A DNA stretch of 64,000 bases from Liolophura sinensis (taxonomy: Eukaryota > Mollusca > Polyplacophora > Chitonida > Chitonidae): the NCBI RefSeq assembly GCF_032854445.1, contig NC_088301.1, forward strand, positions 12,770,281-12,834,280. Reading direction: 5' to 3'. The notes under the pieces were generated by a model. The model did no database searches and was not told the DNA's origin. It was given only the letters and a program-made list of their open reading frames with translations. Positions within the stretch are counted from its first letter, which is position 1. Every line of letters starts with the position of its first letter. This document shows positions 1 through 11,890 of the stretch, in pieces. The position numbers and the translations under genes are program-made.

Positions 1-302
1 GTTTATGTCGTTATAAGACTGGGTATCAAAACTGGGTCATAGTGAAGCCTGTGGTTTGACAGGTTGTGAGGTTTCTGACGAAACATTGGCCCCATTCCAA
101 AATGCTACATGGGTCACTTCAGATTGCATTACGGCATGCAGGCACAGGAAGGTGTATTAATACGTCTGATTAGCATCATATTAGCCTATATCTGTCATCG
201 GTTGAGGGTGGTGTTCAGTTGATTTACGCTTGTCTGTCAGTGGCAATGACACACGAGGTGCGGGTTCTATCGTCACCTTGGACAGGGAGTTTGTGGAGTC
301 TA

Positions 303-690
303 AATGACAACAAGTGGTCGACGACGCTTGTTTTAATGGCAACAAGTGGTCGACGACGCTTGTCTTAGTGACAACAAGTGGTCGACGACGCTTGTCTTAT
401 TGACAACAAGTAGTCGACGACGCTTGTCTTATTGACAACAAGTAGTCGACGACGCTTGTTTTAATGGCAACAAGTGGTCCACGACGCTTGTCTTAGTGAC
501 AACAAGTGGTCCACGACGCTTGTCTTATTGACAACAAGTAGTCGACGACGCTTGTCTTATTGACAACAAGTAGTCGACGACGCTTGTTTTAATGGCAACA
601 AATGGTCGACGACGCTTGTCTTAGTGACAACAAGTACTCGACGACGCTTGTCTTAATGACAGCAAGTAGTGGACGACGCTTGTGTTATTG
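303..690. repeat. 32-bp minisatellite with 4-unit higher-order pattern
   Basis: About 12 head-to-tail units of 32 bp, each built around ACAAGTGGTCGACGACGCTT or a close variant. Every unit is an imperfect hairpin: ACAAG and CTTGT arms enclose a GTCGAC palindrome. Variant joints (ATGG, GTGA, TTGA, TTGA before the core) recur in that order, so the true period looks like 128 bp (four units). The first two blocks are complete and the third is degenerate. No spacers separate the units. Confidence 0.95.
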
Positions 691-2034
691 TGTGACGTTC
701 TTTGAAGACCACTTGCCTTCCACCAATATGGTGTACATATCTGTACGTCACAAGTGGAATGTTTGTCAGTAATTTACCAAAGGTCAGTGGTATTGCCCCT
801 GGGACTAAGTCCTGTTTCTCCCATTTCAGAAACTGAATGCAAGTATGTTAGTGAAACATTTGTAAGGATGTCGTTAAACGACAGCCACGAGCAGTATTTA
901 TTATTGTGTACGAGTAGTATTGTGGGGCTTCAACGATTGAAACAACTTTCTTAGTTAAAGGTTGAGAAAACATAAAAATTACATAAAGTTTACCTGAAAG
1001 AGTGCGACAAGTCAGTTACTTGAAAGTAATTTTGTATGGTGGCCATTTGGAACCACCTGTGGGTATATATTATCATTGCGTAATAGTGTTATAAATAAGT
1101 ATGCAACACATGTTTAATAAATATATCTGCTCTAGAATATGATCGTTTGAGGCAACAAACGTGTTCAACCTGGAATTTTATGGTATTTTAACTTCATATT
1201 TTTAATACATTTATAAATATTATCATAAGTCAGATTAAATGCATGTGGCTGGATGCAATCAACAACTTTACAAGCAAATGAATTTACTAGACAGGCATCA
1301 CATCCTTATTGAGAACATTACTGTGCAAAGACGACATATAGCAAGTGGTGGTTCCAGATACCCACCGTGCAAAAATATTTTCAAATACATATGCCCTTTT
1401 CTCCTCAAAGAAAAAAACTGAATTTTCTCTTTCAACTGATTTTGGCATCATTTTATGTTTTCTTCACCTTCAACGGTTACTTGGTTTCAACATCCCCGCT
1501 TCTGACTTGTGTGTTTTGAAGTTACAATCTTGTTGGTTTTTCCTCGGAGTTCTAGGAAGACGTGGAAAGAGTTTGGTATGTCGGCAGAGATGTGTGAATG
1601 TGTTGACTTCGGTCGAACATCGTATTGTTCCCACACCGAGTCACGTCGTTATATTGCCCTAAGACGAACACATCTGTGCTGTGCTAGCTTCAGTGAATAC
1701 CATTGTTTCGCCAGCCTCTGAACCGTTGTTGACCACGAAAAACAAAACGTCGTTTTTAAGTGTTACGATATATTTGTTCGCTTTGTTCTAAATTCCTTTC
1801 TATTTGCGTCGTTTACTGAAACAATGGTTTTGTTTCATCTAAACCTATATGTGCGCAGAGTAGCGCAGAGGTCATCTTCGGCCCGTGAGACTACTCACAT
1901 GGGTACATAGATAACTATGACGCAGTACTCGTTTGAAATAGCCACATCATTCCAGGACACATGTTTTACCCATCACATTCTATCCAGCTAGCATCAATGG
2001 ACCTACAAAGGTTTGCCTATATACTTAGTCTGTG
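691..2034. other. Intergenic, no gene recognised
   Basis: Open frames here are at most 105 codons, resemble no protein family I know, and overlap one another in different frames. I see no RNA gene or clear repeat. Confidence 0.6.
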
Positions 2035-2425
2035 ATGCACACACGTTGAGCATGCATACATGTAGAGCATGTATAGACTCCAAAAGGCTATCTACATCTT
2101 TATTTATTTATTTGATTGGTTTTTTACGCCGTACTCAAGAATATTTCACTTATACAACGGCGGCCAACATTATGGTGGGTGGAAACCGGGCAGAGCCGGG
2201 GTGAAACCCACGACCATCTGCAGGTTGCTGAGGGACCTTCCCACATACGGCCGGAGGGGAAGCCAGCATGAGCTGGACTCACAGCGACCGTATTGACTAT
2301 ACACTATACACTGAGACTGTAGAACATTGAAACACGTAGATCATGCATACACGTAGAGCATGACGTAGAGCATGCATACACGTAGAGCATGCATAGACGG
2401 CAAAGGGTTATCTACGTGTATATAC
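2035..2425. repeat. Short GTAGAGCATGCATA repeats split by a SINE
   Basis: Short tandem motifs of the form ACACGTAGAGCATGCATA occur on both sides of the SINE at 2099-2293. The flanks AGCATGTATAGACTCCAAAA (left) and AGCATGCATAGACGGCAAAG (right) are matching array units, followed on both sides by TATCTAC. The SINE therefore inserted into, or was captured by, a pre-existing tandem array. Confidence 0.7.
2099..2293 (-). mobile_element. tRNA-derived SINE, 5' truncated
   Basis: Minus-strand copy. Reading + it starts with the TTTATTTATTTGATTGG tail, then the conserved TATTTCACTTATAC block, the GGAAACCGGGCAGAGCC block and the CCAGCATGAGCTGGACT stem. The tRNA-like head (A/B boxes) is missing beyond ACAGCGACCG. 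Confidence 0.9.
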
Positions 2426-2504
2426 TTCAACTGTTTGAACTTGTTCTCGCCACGATATAGCTGAAAAAGTGCCAATTTGGTCGAGACCACTTACGTCAAA
2501 AATT

Positions 2505-2745
2505 GCTGCACTGCCTTTTTGCGTAATTCTGCTTAAGCCGTGATGTTAAGGGGCCTGTAATTTGGTGCTATTTAAACATAGAGGGTCTGTAATTTGTTGC
2601 TATTTAAACATTCACATGAACAGGTAGAATAAAACCCTGACTGAGGTGAACTGACAAGAGGCCTCATTTCACCGGTTACGTGCGACCATTATCCAGCTAT
2701 CGTACTGTCATCGCTGCTCTGGTTTTATTCTCTATTCTGTACGTC
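2505..2745 (-). repeat. Dispersed repeat family R1, near-complete copy
   Basis: Carries the R1 landmarks in reverse: GTAATTCTGCTTAAGCC, GAATAAAACCCTGAC, TTTCACCGGTTACGTG, then the terminal CTGCTCTGGTTTTATTCTCT. The same landmarks recur near 21.8, 30.0, 37.3, 38.2, 40.7, 41.6 and 63.4 kb in both orientations. No coding capacity; probably a short non-autonomous element. Confidence 0.7.
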
Positions 2746-3898
2746 TTTTATTATATGTCTATATAATGAGACTGTATAGACGTAGAGTACAAGTACCCTA
2801 CATTTAAAACATAAATCTCTTGTTATCACCTAACAACAATCCGATATCTCTTATTATATTATACGATGTTATATAGGGCAACCGTCTGACAATGTGTTTC
2901 TAAGTGTGTCATATTACACTGCATACAGTTTATATTATCCAGAAATTATAGGCTATTATACTATCACTTTAAAGAACTTTCATGTCTAATATATTTTCAG
3001 CCTGTTAAATTTTGTTCACGAGCTCCTGTATGAAACCACACAAATGTAAACTTTTTGTCAATACAGTAGTTCCCAAGGAAAGGAAATCCTCTTTATATGC
3101 ACGAAACAACTGAAATTCGAATTTGATGTTGAAAAAAAGCGGACAGTAAAGTACTGTACTGCTGTTTTTCCCAGTTTGTAGTATACTGAAATCCCCATCG
3201 TAAACAATGCAGAGCAGTTTCAACTCTTTCCCGCCTTCAGCTTCAACAGCACCAGAAGCCTCCACAGCCGCATTACGCGCATTGTGTACGGAAATGCTCT
3301 TTTCGGCTCGGTATAGCTGGCTAGCCAAACATCAGGATGTGTGGAGTATTTGAAGAGGGATCTGTTTGTTAATTGGCACAGCTATGAGTCTGAAATCCGG
3401 CTAAAACTCCCCCAAATCCCTGACAAAAGCTTATGTCAACAAGCGAGTGACGCCCTTATAGATCTCTTTTGCGTGACGTAATTTTAAGAACTTTCTAGCC
3501 GCCGGGATTGACTAATTTGAATTCACTTTGTCACAGACGTCCTTGTTTGTGTTTGCATGTCTTTGGCATAACTGTGTGCACAGATTTTGCAGCTGCGTGG
3601 CTCGACTGTCTTTGTTCCAAGAGCAAAGTTTGTCCGACTTATTATTGTCGCATTCAAATGCCGAGTGTCTGTCTCCCAGTACGTGAATTTGCATCATGCC
3701 TTGTAACGACGTTCCGTGGTACACGCAATCATAGTTTATTTATGATAGGCATACCCATAGATATAGATGTACTTTTAGATGTGCATTTAAACAGTTGTCC
3801 CTTTTAGTAAATGTAAAGTGTTAATGAACAAATTTGACCAAAATAGGACAATATTTGGAGGCATTCATATAGTATTGTCGTACTAAATTGCCCTCGAT
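2746..3898. other. Intergenic, no gene recognised
   Basis: Short unrecognised ORFs only. A match to the E4BP4 consensus (GTGACGTAAT) lies at 3473-3482, but no gene start is visible next to it. Confidence 0.5.
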
Positions 3899-3950
3899 AT
3901 TTATTTATCTGTTTATTTGATTGTTTCTACTCGCCATACTCAAGATTTTG
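3899..3950 (-). mobile_element. SINE 3'-tail fragment
   Basis: Holds only the TTATTTGATTG tail and CGCCATACTCAAGA of the common SINE. Confidence 0.7.
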
Positions 3951-6106
3951 TTCGCCACTGTCCCTTGGCAAGATACTGAAGAACTTTCCGACTTGCTGCG
4001 TCCAGATATATGCACACCATATTAACAGAAAGAAGATAAGTTATCGGCAACGAACGATAGACTACACAAACGACCACACGAGCGTTGTCGATAGCTTATT
4101 GTCACCAAGTCTCCACAAACAGTGACGCGGGGTATTCTACAAATTTCCTATTCAAAGCTGGCTTGAACCTGAGCGACCCATCCTATTTTTTGCAGTAATT
4201 TATAAGTGTTTTTATTAAAACACTGTACATCACAATATGTACGCATCAAGTCGTGCTAACTCGCCATATGCTTTTTATGAGTTTTGTTACATTTTTTCAC
4301 AGTGAACAAAATGCAAATAGACTGAGGTTTTATGGTGGACATTTCGAACTATACTAGTATTCAAAAAGCTGCAGCAGGTCACCATCTATTTTTACGTGCT
4401 AAACATGCTCTGGTTGCTATATTTCTATGTTCAGCGTGAACATAATACAACTTCTACATGTCCATTTAATGTGGAAATATATCAGTAAATGTTTATCAGC
4501 TAGAAAGGATCTAACGACGTCTGTGCTTCAGCCAGTCCAAACGTCCACCGTACAACTCCAATGTACATTGCATTGAACTCCAGCGTGCTTTGCACTGAAC
4601 TCCATTGTACTTTGCATTATACGAGACATATAAAGAGAAAATCATGAAAACCACAATTTGGAATTTCTGTATAATAAGAATAATAATAAGAATAATAATA
4701 ATAACGTAAATAATTTGGATCAGTCATCTTATAGGTTGTTCTCTATGAAGACGGCATATTCTTGATCAGTCGTGTCAATTTTGGAAGTCAAGGTTTTTCG
4801 GATGCATATAGCTGGATGTTTCCACTGGGCGCTGTCCGGCTATCATTACCTTCCAAATTGGCTGCCATCGTGTTGTGAAATATTCTTTAATATTGGCTAT
4901 ACGAAGTGCAATAAAATGGTTACATGCCTGCCATCTATGCCTACTCATCAACAGATCGAAAGCTTATCGTTAACAAAACAAGAATACTGAATACCCTTCA
5001 ACGTTTACACAGTTTGACGACGCTAGGTGTAATGAAGACAGCTTCTGGATAAGTGACAGTAGGGGAGTTTCGAGTTCGAACTCTTTTGTCGCTGAAGGTA
5101 AAAAAAAAATCCTACTGTATCAAAACTGTTAGGCATCTTTTCGTTAACATTAATTTATCGACACTCTGTCTCATCGTTTTTCGGAGGCGCAACAGCCACC
5201 TCTCTCTCTCTCTCTCTCTCTCTCAAGAAAGCATTCAACCCCTCAATTTTCACCATCTTTTCATCTTTTCTAAGGAACTTGTAAGGATTTTTTCCGGACC
5301 CCCGTCTTAAATCGTAAATATGATCAAAATTTGATTCCTAAAATTTTTGAAAGGGTACATGGTGCAGTCTGATATCTTTACCTTTATTAATAGAAGAGTG
5401 CTAACTAGAAGCCCCCTTACTGTTTTCCAAATATCAGACACAGGTGGTGATATAAGGTGTTCATATCGTCACGTTGTGCGATCGGTTGTTAGTTCCTTTA
5501 TTACTAGCAGGTCATTCATGAACTTTTGATATTACATAAGTTTTCTCATATTATATAATACAAGTAATATCCCCCAGAGAAGGTTAAGTAATCGTGCTTT
5601 GAAGCTTTAATTATAGTATTTACAAGGAGCAGAATGTGTCTTCAGCAGGTGTTTCTGGATGATATTATTATATATTCCATACTAACGGACCAAATATGAA
5701 AACAGGGGCCTGTAGTCTACTTGTATAATAACGAATGCAATAGACACAGCGTGCAAAATATACCTGTGGTGTTGCACGACGTGTTAGGAATAAAGCAAGG
5801 TTCATTGTACATGTACATATGATTATATGTCTTACGCCAATACTCCTTTCTGCGCCACACGCATACTTTTGTAACATTTGTTAGATTATATTAATTTAGC
5901 CGGAAAGGCAGGATTATTATATTACACTGTTTTCCAGGAAGACCCACACTCGTCACCCATATACCCAAAACAACCTAGTCCCATCAAATTATTCCTAGTC
6001 AAGTTGAAGGGCAACAAAAAAACTCGCTTTCTATAGATCATAATAAATTTCATAAAGTCCCTTTAACGTATGATGCAGTAAAGGGTAGGATGTTCAGCTA
6101 GGATAA
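3951..6106. other. Intergenic, no gene recognised
   Basis: Contains an AATAATAAT-type simple stretch near 4675-4705 and a (CT)n tract at 5200-5224. Open frames are short and unlike known proteins. Confidence 0.5.
5200..5224. repeat. (TC)n microsatellite
   Basis: Twelve uninterrupted TC dinucleotides. Confidence 0.95.
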
Positions 6107-6234
6107 TTTATTTATGTATTTGGTTAGAGGTTAACGCCATACTCAAGAACATTTGACTTACACGACAGCGGCCAGCATTATAGTGGAAAGAAACCGTGCA
6201 GAGCTCGGGGGCAACCCACAACCATCCGCAGGTG
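6107..6234 (-). mobile_element. SINE, truncated
   Basis: TTTATGTATTTGGTT tail, CGCCATACTCAAGAACATTT block, GCGGCCAGCATTATAGTGG block and ACCATCCGCAGG. The copy is diverged and lacks the tRNA-like head. Confidence 0.85.
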
Positions 6235-8260
6235 TGCACTTCTGCGTATTGGGCGAAGGGTACTTATTTAGAAAGGGATGTTTGCCTCCTGTAGATATTT
6301 AGAACATCGTTCCACACGCCGATGTGAAGCTTGCAGTTATGCGATGGCTAAAGATTTTCAAGATAAAAAACTTTCGGCCATTCCACAGTTTAAACAGAGG
6401 TCAGAATTTGCTCTTTACAGAACACACTGCAAAAACCCATCTGATTTTCGCAAGGTTAGAGGACGTATGTGGAGTATTTGTGACAAATTGTACGAACATG
6501 TCGAAATTAATTGACGGAAAAACTAACAAAGAATACAGCTAGGCTGTGTACAGTTGCAAAACATGATAGAGTAAATGAGAAATACCTGGTATTTGCCGTG
6601 TGCCTAGAGCTAGATGTTCCCGTATGTAACATTTTATGTGAAAGGAATTACTTGACAGAAGTATTTTGTGTTAAATTAAAGGTTGTTAGACGTGATCTTT
6701 TGTGGGGCTTATCAGTCTTGTGTGTTTACCCAAGTTACTGAGTCATGAATGTTACCTTAAACAGAGTGCAAATATGCATCATACAACAGAGATGTCTGAC
6801 TGGATCTGCCTGAAATGTACAATAAAACACCCTTGTCAATTTGTACTGGTATTGCACTGTATGTACATATTCGTACGGAAGTAAATACGACAAACTGTAA
6901 ATAAGACAAATTCAGATATTGAATATTGATACGTGGATGGATGAGTCAATGGAAGGATGAATATGTTTGGTTTGAAGAAATATATCAGACAATACAAATG
7001 GAGTAAAAAAAAATGCAGTTAGTAATGTTACAGATATGTGTATAACCCATGTAAAACATTACTTGCCTCTGCTGTTCTCGGGGTCCCAGAGGCCGAGAAT
7101 GTACTTTCGGATGTTCGGAGTCGTAATACAAGAATTTAGCTCGTTGGAGATCATTGCCATCCAGTTATATGACATGCACTCTGAGCTTACTCTACTGATT
7201 AAAATCTGTGTGTCACATGTAGGAGAGTTTAAAACCAAAGGTCGGTGGTTTACTACCCGGGCACTCCAGTTTCCCTATTCCATGAAACTGAAATGTCTGA
7301 AGCTCACCTAACTGAAAAATAATTTAAAAATGTATTTTTGTAACAGCTTATATTTTGACAATAAAATTGCAAATGCTAAGCAGCAAGTTTAATAACAAAG
7401 TATATAAACAATAAGCGTCTGGCTAAAACAATTAAACTTCTGGCTAAAACACCCAAAGAGTACAAACCTTCACCTTCGTTACAAAATTCCTATTCCGGCT
7501 TTAGCCAAAACACGCAACGGTCACCGTTAATTACAAATAACGGTCGCTGTAATTCACGAATGCATTACGCAATTTGCGATATCGGCTTTGATAAAAGTTT
7601 TCAACCCTATAAAGAAACATGCAAAATGCTTAGAAAGTAAGTTTAGGTATAGTGTTCGACTTCTACTCGAAAACTATAAATTAAGTAAGTAACGTTTTCT
7701 TGCAACGTACAACTTGTGATTATAGTGAGGAAAAATAAGCATATACTGAGGCTACGATAAATAGATAGTTGGAGATAAATAGGAGAGGCGTGACGCTGTG
7801 TAAAGTACAATACATTGTCAATTTTATCAAAATATGGTGGTTTTCCTATCCCTCACCAATCCCCCCCCCCCTCAACACGCTCCCACAGATTCGTTGCTCA
7901 AGTCAAATGATCTTGAATTCACTTTTAGTTCGCCGTAAAATACCAATGAAAATAGAAAAAACAAATAGACAGTGAAATACATGTACATGGTTTAATGCAA
8001 ACGACTAAGCATGACAATGTGATAGTTGCAAATGGTCACACGTAACCGGTGAAATACGGCAGTTACCTTACAGGCGCCCTATCACCATGCTTTAAGCAGA
8101 TTTACAGTTCCAAAAAATTTAGTGTCAATGTTAATTGCAATTTATTAGACGTTACTGTTCTAAAATTGCTAGAAATGCTGTGTTGTCATCATATTTATGT
8201 GATCACTTATTGTAAATCACGGCTTTTTTTCTTCAAATTAACGTTTTCTTTCTGATTTAG
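6235..8260. other. Intergenic or intron of the GAREM-like gene
   Basis: No recognisable exon. A short repeat (CTGGCTAAAAC) occurs near 7420-7450 and a C-run near 7861. An R1-like fragment (ATGGTCACACGTAACCGGTG) lies around 8010-8060. The last 40 bases form a pyrimidine-rich tract ending CTGATTTAG, a good 3' splice site for the following exon. At least this end is therefore intron. Confidence 0.6.
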
Positions 8261-10655
8261 GCTGGTTCGAGGTCCTCCCAGACGATGGGCGCCCAGTGGA
8301 ATATTTCGACACAATATACGGTATAACATCGGTGAAGCCTCGACGGTTTTTGGTGCGCACGTCCACCGTGGGTTACCAGCTTACCGTGGATGAAAATGGC
8401 AGTAGCTGGACACCATGTGAGGTCCGACCGGGAGAAGTCCTCACCACTGGCATTGTGTACAGAAGAAACACAAGGCTTCCACCAATATGAAAAACTTGTT
8501 TAAACGCATCCTTCGCCAGGGACGTTTCGGAAAGAAGGATAACGATTTGAGATATTTACAATGTTTTGATTCTGAGGGGAAAGAGATTATGATTCCCTTG
8601 ATAATGAGCGGGGTGTTCAGTCCTATTGGTGATATCACTGAAACAAACTACGACGCTGTTTATGATTTACAGGATATGTTACTCGCATTCTCCGTTCCGG
8701 TCAAAGTTCAACTGGTGCATGGCAATCCGAAACAAAAACAAGTTGTCCCCCAATGGGGTGTTACGGATAGAGGGAGCTCGCGATCAAGACTATGCAATGG
8801 TCAAGGCTGGCTATCCGAAATATGCCTCAGAAGATCTGTTTGAACTTCCGGTAGACTGTGATCTATTGTTTCTCAAGGAAGACATTCCTAGGCCCAAGAA
8901 AGTCGCTTCTACATCTGACAAGGTAGAAGCGCGGGGCAGTTCTGCAGAGTGGAGGAAAGTGTAGTAAAAGATATCTCTTTGCCAGTCAGAGTACCAAACA
9001 AGGACAACCGAAAACTAAAGGGTTCTATTATCCTGGAAAAATTAAGTGCCAGAAAGTCGAAAAAGAGCGTGCAAGTCTAAAGGCCTTGCAAAGAGAAGGC
9101 GTGTTTTCGTCAAGGCTGAACAAACCGGAAATGACCTATGATGACTTCTTTTGTAAAACGGAAGACGATGATGACACTGATGAAGAAAGCTCGACCCAGA
9201 AGGAAGAAGAAAAAAAGGAGGATAAAAAAAATGGAAGAGCAAACGGTTAGTGAGCATTCCGACGCGAAGAATCAGGAACCCGAAGCAGGATATGCGGTGG
9301 TGCGCAAGCGTCAAAGAAACGGCGAAAAGCCTGAGAGGCCCAAAAGTATACAAGAACGAACTCTGCCTCCAATTCCCGTGGAGGAAGCGGGGGAGGAGCC
9401 TTCAGTAGAGATTAAACCTTCCCTCCCTAAAACTGCTCCTCCAGTGAGACCCACTTTAACCCACCGGTCTCAAACAAACAGTGATTTAGACGATTCTTCA
9501 GAAACTTTGTATGAAAAACTTCCACCTGCTCCTAAACCACCCACGTCCATAAATCAGCCTCACACGGCGGTGTCCAGACAGTCGAGCCATGTAGCTGGGA
9601 CACAGCGCGAAGAAGACGGCTACCTTATACCAACAGAGGCTAAGAATCAATACGTGCGACCCCCCTCCACTCATGAAGAGTTTTATGTTCCCAGAAGACT
9701 ACCCAGGGCGAATTCAAGAGAGGGTCAACGGGCTCTTCGAGCCCAGAGATCCCGAAGTGAGTACGGCGTTCTAAACTCAGACTGCCCTCTAGACATTGAC
9801 GATTTGTTCGATTTTAGTACAGCTGAAAGGGGAGGCATGTACGGGAGTATTCTGGAACTCCTGACAATCGTACGCTCACCCGGAACCCAAACATAACACG
9901 GACAGGCTCTCGAGAGCTGCCCGGTTTGACAGGTGTGCGCTTCAAGTCTATGTCTCAGAGAAATCTTAGCATGGATCCAAACGCGACCATTCGGAGTCAC
10001 AACGTCAAAAAACTACGCACGGCGCTCGAACTGTTCAACTTCAGTGACTCGTTTATGGACCTGCGTGACGAGAGAGCCGCCCAACATGCAGATGGTCTGC
10101 TGCAAGGTGTTCAGCTAGCTCGGGAGCCATCTCGATTCATATACGGCCCACGCAGAGAAGAGGACGACATCCTAGCCTCCCAACAGGCTCCTCAGCGTCA
10201 TTTCACTGGCAGAGACAGTGGTATAGGTGGCATCAGCTACGCAGAAAGTGAGCCAGGGTACAGACAATACCAAAGGTCTTATTCCGTGACTGGTCTCAGT
10301 GACTCGTACATTAAAAACGGCGACGACTCGGCCATCTCGTTATGTTCACGTGGGGGACTACGGGGGGCTACATTGCCGAGAGTGAGTACAGTTACACGGG
10401 GTACCATGACCCACGTGACGATGATGGGTACCCCCTGACGACCTGCATACGCTTACAGTCCTCGAAGTATCCAAGTCTTTGCGTTATATTGGTATGAAGG
10501 ATAGAGTGGTCATTCGCTTCGCGCAAGAACAAATTGACGGCAATATGCTTTGCTCTCTCGATAATAGGCTGCTCCATGAAGGCTTTCCGGAACTGAATAT
10601 GTTAGAAGTTAAGAAAATTGTCGACTTTTTAAATGGGTGGCGACCAAAAAAGTAA
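8261..10655 (+). CDS. GAREM: GAREM-like CABIT/SAM adaptor, 3' exon, frame broken
   Basis: Adaptor of growth-factor/MAPK signalling: GAREM proteins bind GRB2 through tyrosine and proline-rich motifs. The exon follows an acceptor ending TTTAG at 8260 and opens within the CABIT domain (GWFEVLPDDGRPVEYFDT; then DLRYLQCFDSEGKEI, ELPVDCDLLFLKED, GFYYPGKIKCQK). A charged linker follows, with SH3/SH2-type motifs (LPPIPVEEA, APPVRPT, ETLYEKLPPAP, EDGYLIPTE, QYVRPPS). A SAM domain ends the protein (VSKSLRYIGMKD, NGWRPKK, stop 10653-10655). The upstream exon with the CABIT start is not in view. The frame changes near 8485, 8747-8751 (C5), 8933-8936 (G4), 9224-9231 (A8), about 9843 (G3), 10340, the G6 run near 10364 and the C5 run near 10433. 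No substitution stop is seen between the shifts. Homology is firm; whether this is a recent pseudogene or sequence error is open. Confidence 0.85.
10437..10655 (+). other. SAM domain of the GAREM-like gene
   Basis: In the frame of the ATG at 10494, this segment reads DDLHTLTVLEVSKSLRYIGM onward and closes with VKKIVDFLNGWRPKK and TAA. The helix-rich layout and C-terminal position match the SAM domain that ends GAREM proteins. The upstream linker is reached only by crossing one-base shifts at the G6 run near 10364 and the C5 run near 10433. Confidence 0.75.
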
Positions 10656-11122
10656 ATCTCCATATTCCAGTTTTCTACGACTCTGTTTTGGATTAAATAC
10701 AATTAATATTTGACAAATCGTCATAATACGATCAGAGAAAAGTGACACGAATGTATCAAGAGATGAATAGTTTTTCATTCCTTCAAATGTAGGGCTTAGG
10801 TGCAATAAGTTGACAACCCAACGGTAGGTCTAACTCTTCCTGTAGTTTGCTTTCGCGGAATTAAGATAATATCACCCCAACAGAGTCGATAATGGCCACA
10901 TTTCATGATTGCGACAGGATGTGCATAGTCGTTCGTAGAAATTAAACAAATAACGTTTTGTAGGAGGATGGCCAGTACAGAATGAATCAGAAAAACATAA
11001 TGCAGTTTCAACAGTGTGACAAAATATGCGTGACTCCCACTTGTAAGAACCAAAATAAAACTAGCCAGGTTCATGAGAATTTCGTGTTGGATTTTTCACA
11101 GTTTTGAAGCCTTTGAGCAGTT
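10656..11122. other. 3' flank of the GAREM-like gene
   Basis: No canonical AATAAA close to the stop. AATACA near 10696 is a weak candidate poly(A) signal. Nothing else recognised. Confidence 0.4.
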
Positions 11123-11890
11123 AATGTAATGTACAATCCACTTTAGGCAATTCCAAGTTTCCGTCTATTTTCATGATTTTCGGACCCTCGTATCTACATG
11201 TAGTATTTCATACAATTTAATAAGTAAACATCTCTCTACATAAAGTCTGAAATTTGTTACATACATGTGTACTCAGGGAATCCAAACCTCTGATTTCGAA
11301 TTGATTTAGTGTATTGATCCGTTAACCTGTATTAGTCAATGTCTGGTTAGGTTTGTACTGGTTAAGTCTAGAACATCTGGATAAAGTATTAAAAAGCTTA
11401 CATAACATAGGACCTGAATGAAGTCAACCAGTATTAGTTTAACACACAACGTGTTAATACAAAACTGTACTCTTTGTGTTGTTTTGTTCCAGATTAAAGG
11501 TTTATACGTGTTGTTAACGACTTCAGAATTGTTGTGTATAAATGCTATTGTATGTCATTCTTTGCTGACTGATAGGATTTGTATGAAGCCATGGCTGTGG
11601 AACATGCATGCTGTAATCATGATTACATAATCATGAAAACAGCAGTACATAATATTCATATGAGCATTCAATGTACAATACTGATGGAATTACAATGTGA
11701 TCGGAGACATGCTCAACTGTCTCCAGTGATGTAAGGGTAGATAACTAAATGACACACGTGGATACAAAAAAGACACTGTTGGTCTCAGCAGTCATATACT
11801 AGCTTCTCTGTTATCTTGCACATTTGGTCGCGATATTTCCTTTGGTCACTCTTTCGAAAAGATTAACCTTTCGCACATTTCGAGTTTCAC
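11123..11890 (+). repeat. Local duplication, copy A
   Basis: Collinear over its length with 15442-16137. Landmarks include CTTTAGGCAATTCCAAG, AGAACATCTGGATAAAGTAT, GTTGTTTTGTTCCAGATTAA, CTTTGCTGACTGATAGGATT and AACCTTTCGCACATTT. The middle (about 11450-11615) is much better conserved than the edges. No long open frame crosses it, so it is noncoding or an unclassified mobile element. Confidence 0.85.

Noticed and set aside
303-690. CRISPR-like array (short palindromic repeats)
   Set aside because: Units abut with no unique spacers, and the surroundings are clearly eukaryotic with no cas genes. It is a minisatellite. The same applies to 26353-26642 and 61125-61345.
3473-3482. E4BP4 consensus as a functional site
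   Set aside because: The match to the consensus is good, but no gene start is nearby and such 8-10-mers are expected by chance in 64 kb.
9042-9353. 103-aa minus-strand ORF
   Set aside because: It is a shadow of the GAREM-like coding sequence on the + strand.
8484-10440. Programmed ribosomal frameshifting in the GAREM-like gene
   Set aside because: About eight shifts in mixed directions, at ordinary homopolymer runs without slippery heptamers, point to indels or sequence error.
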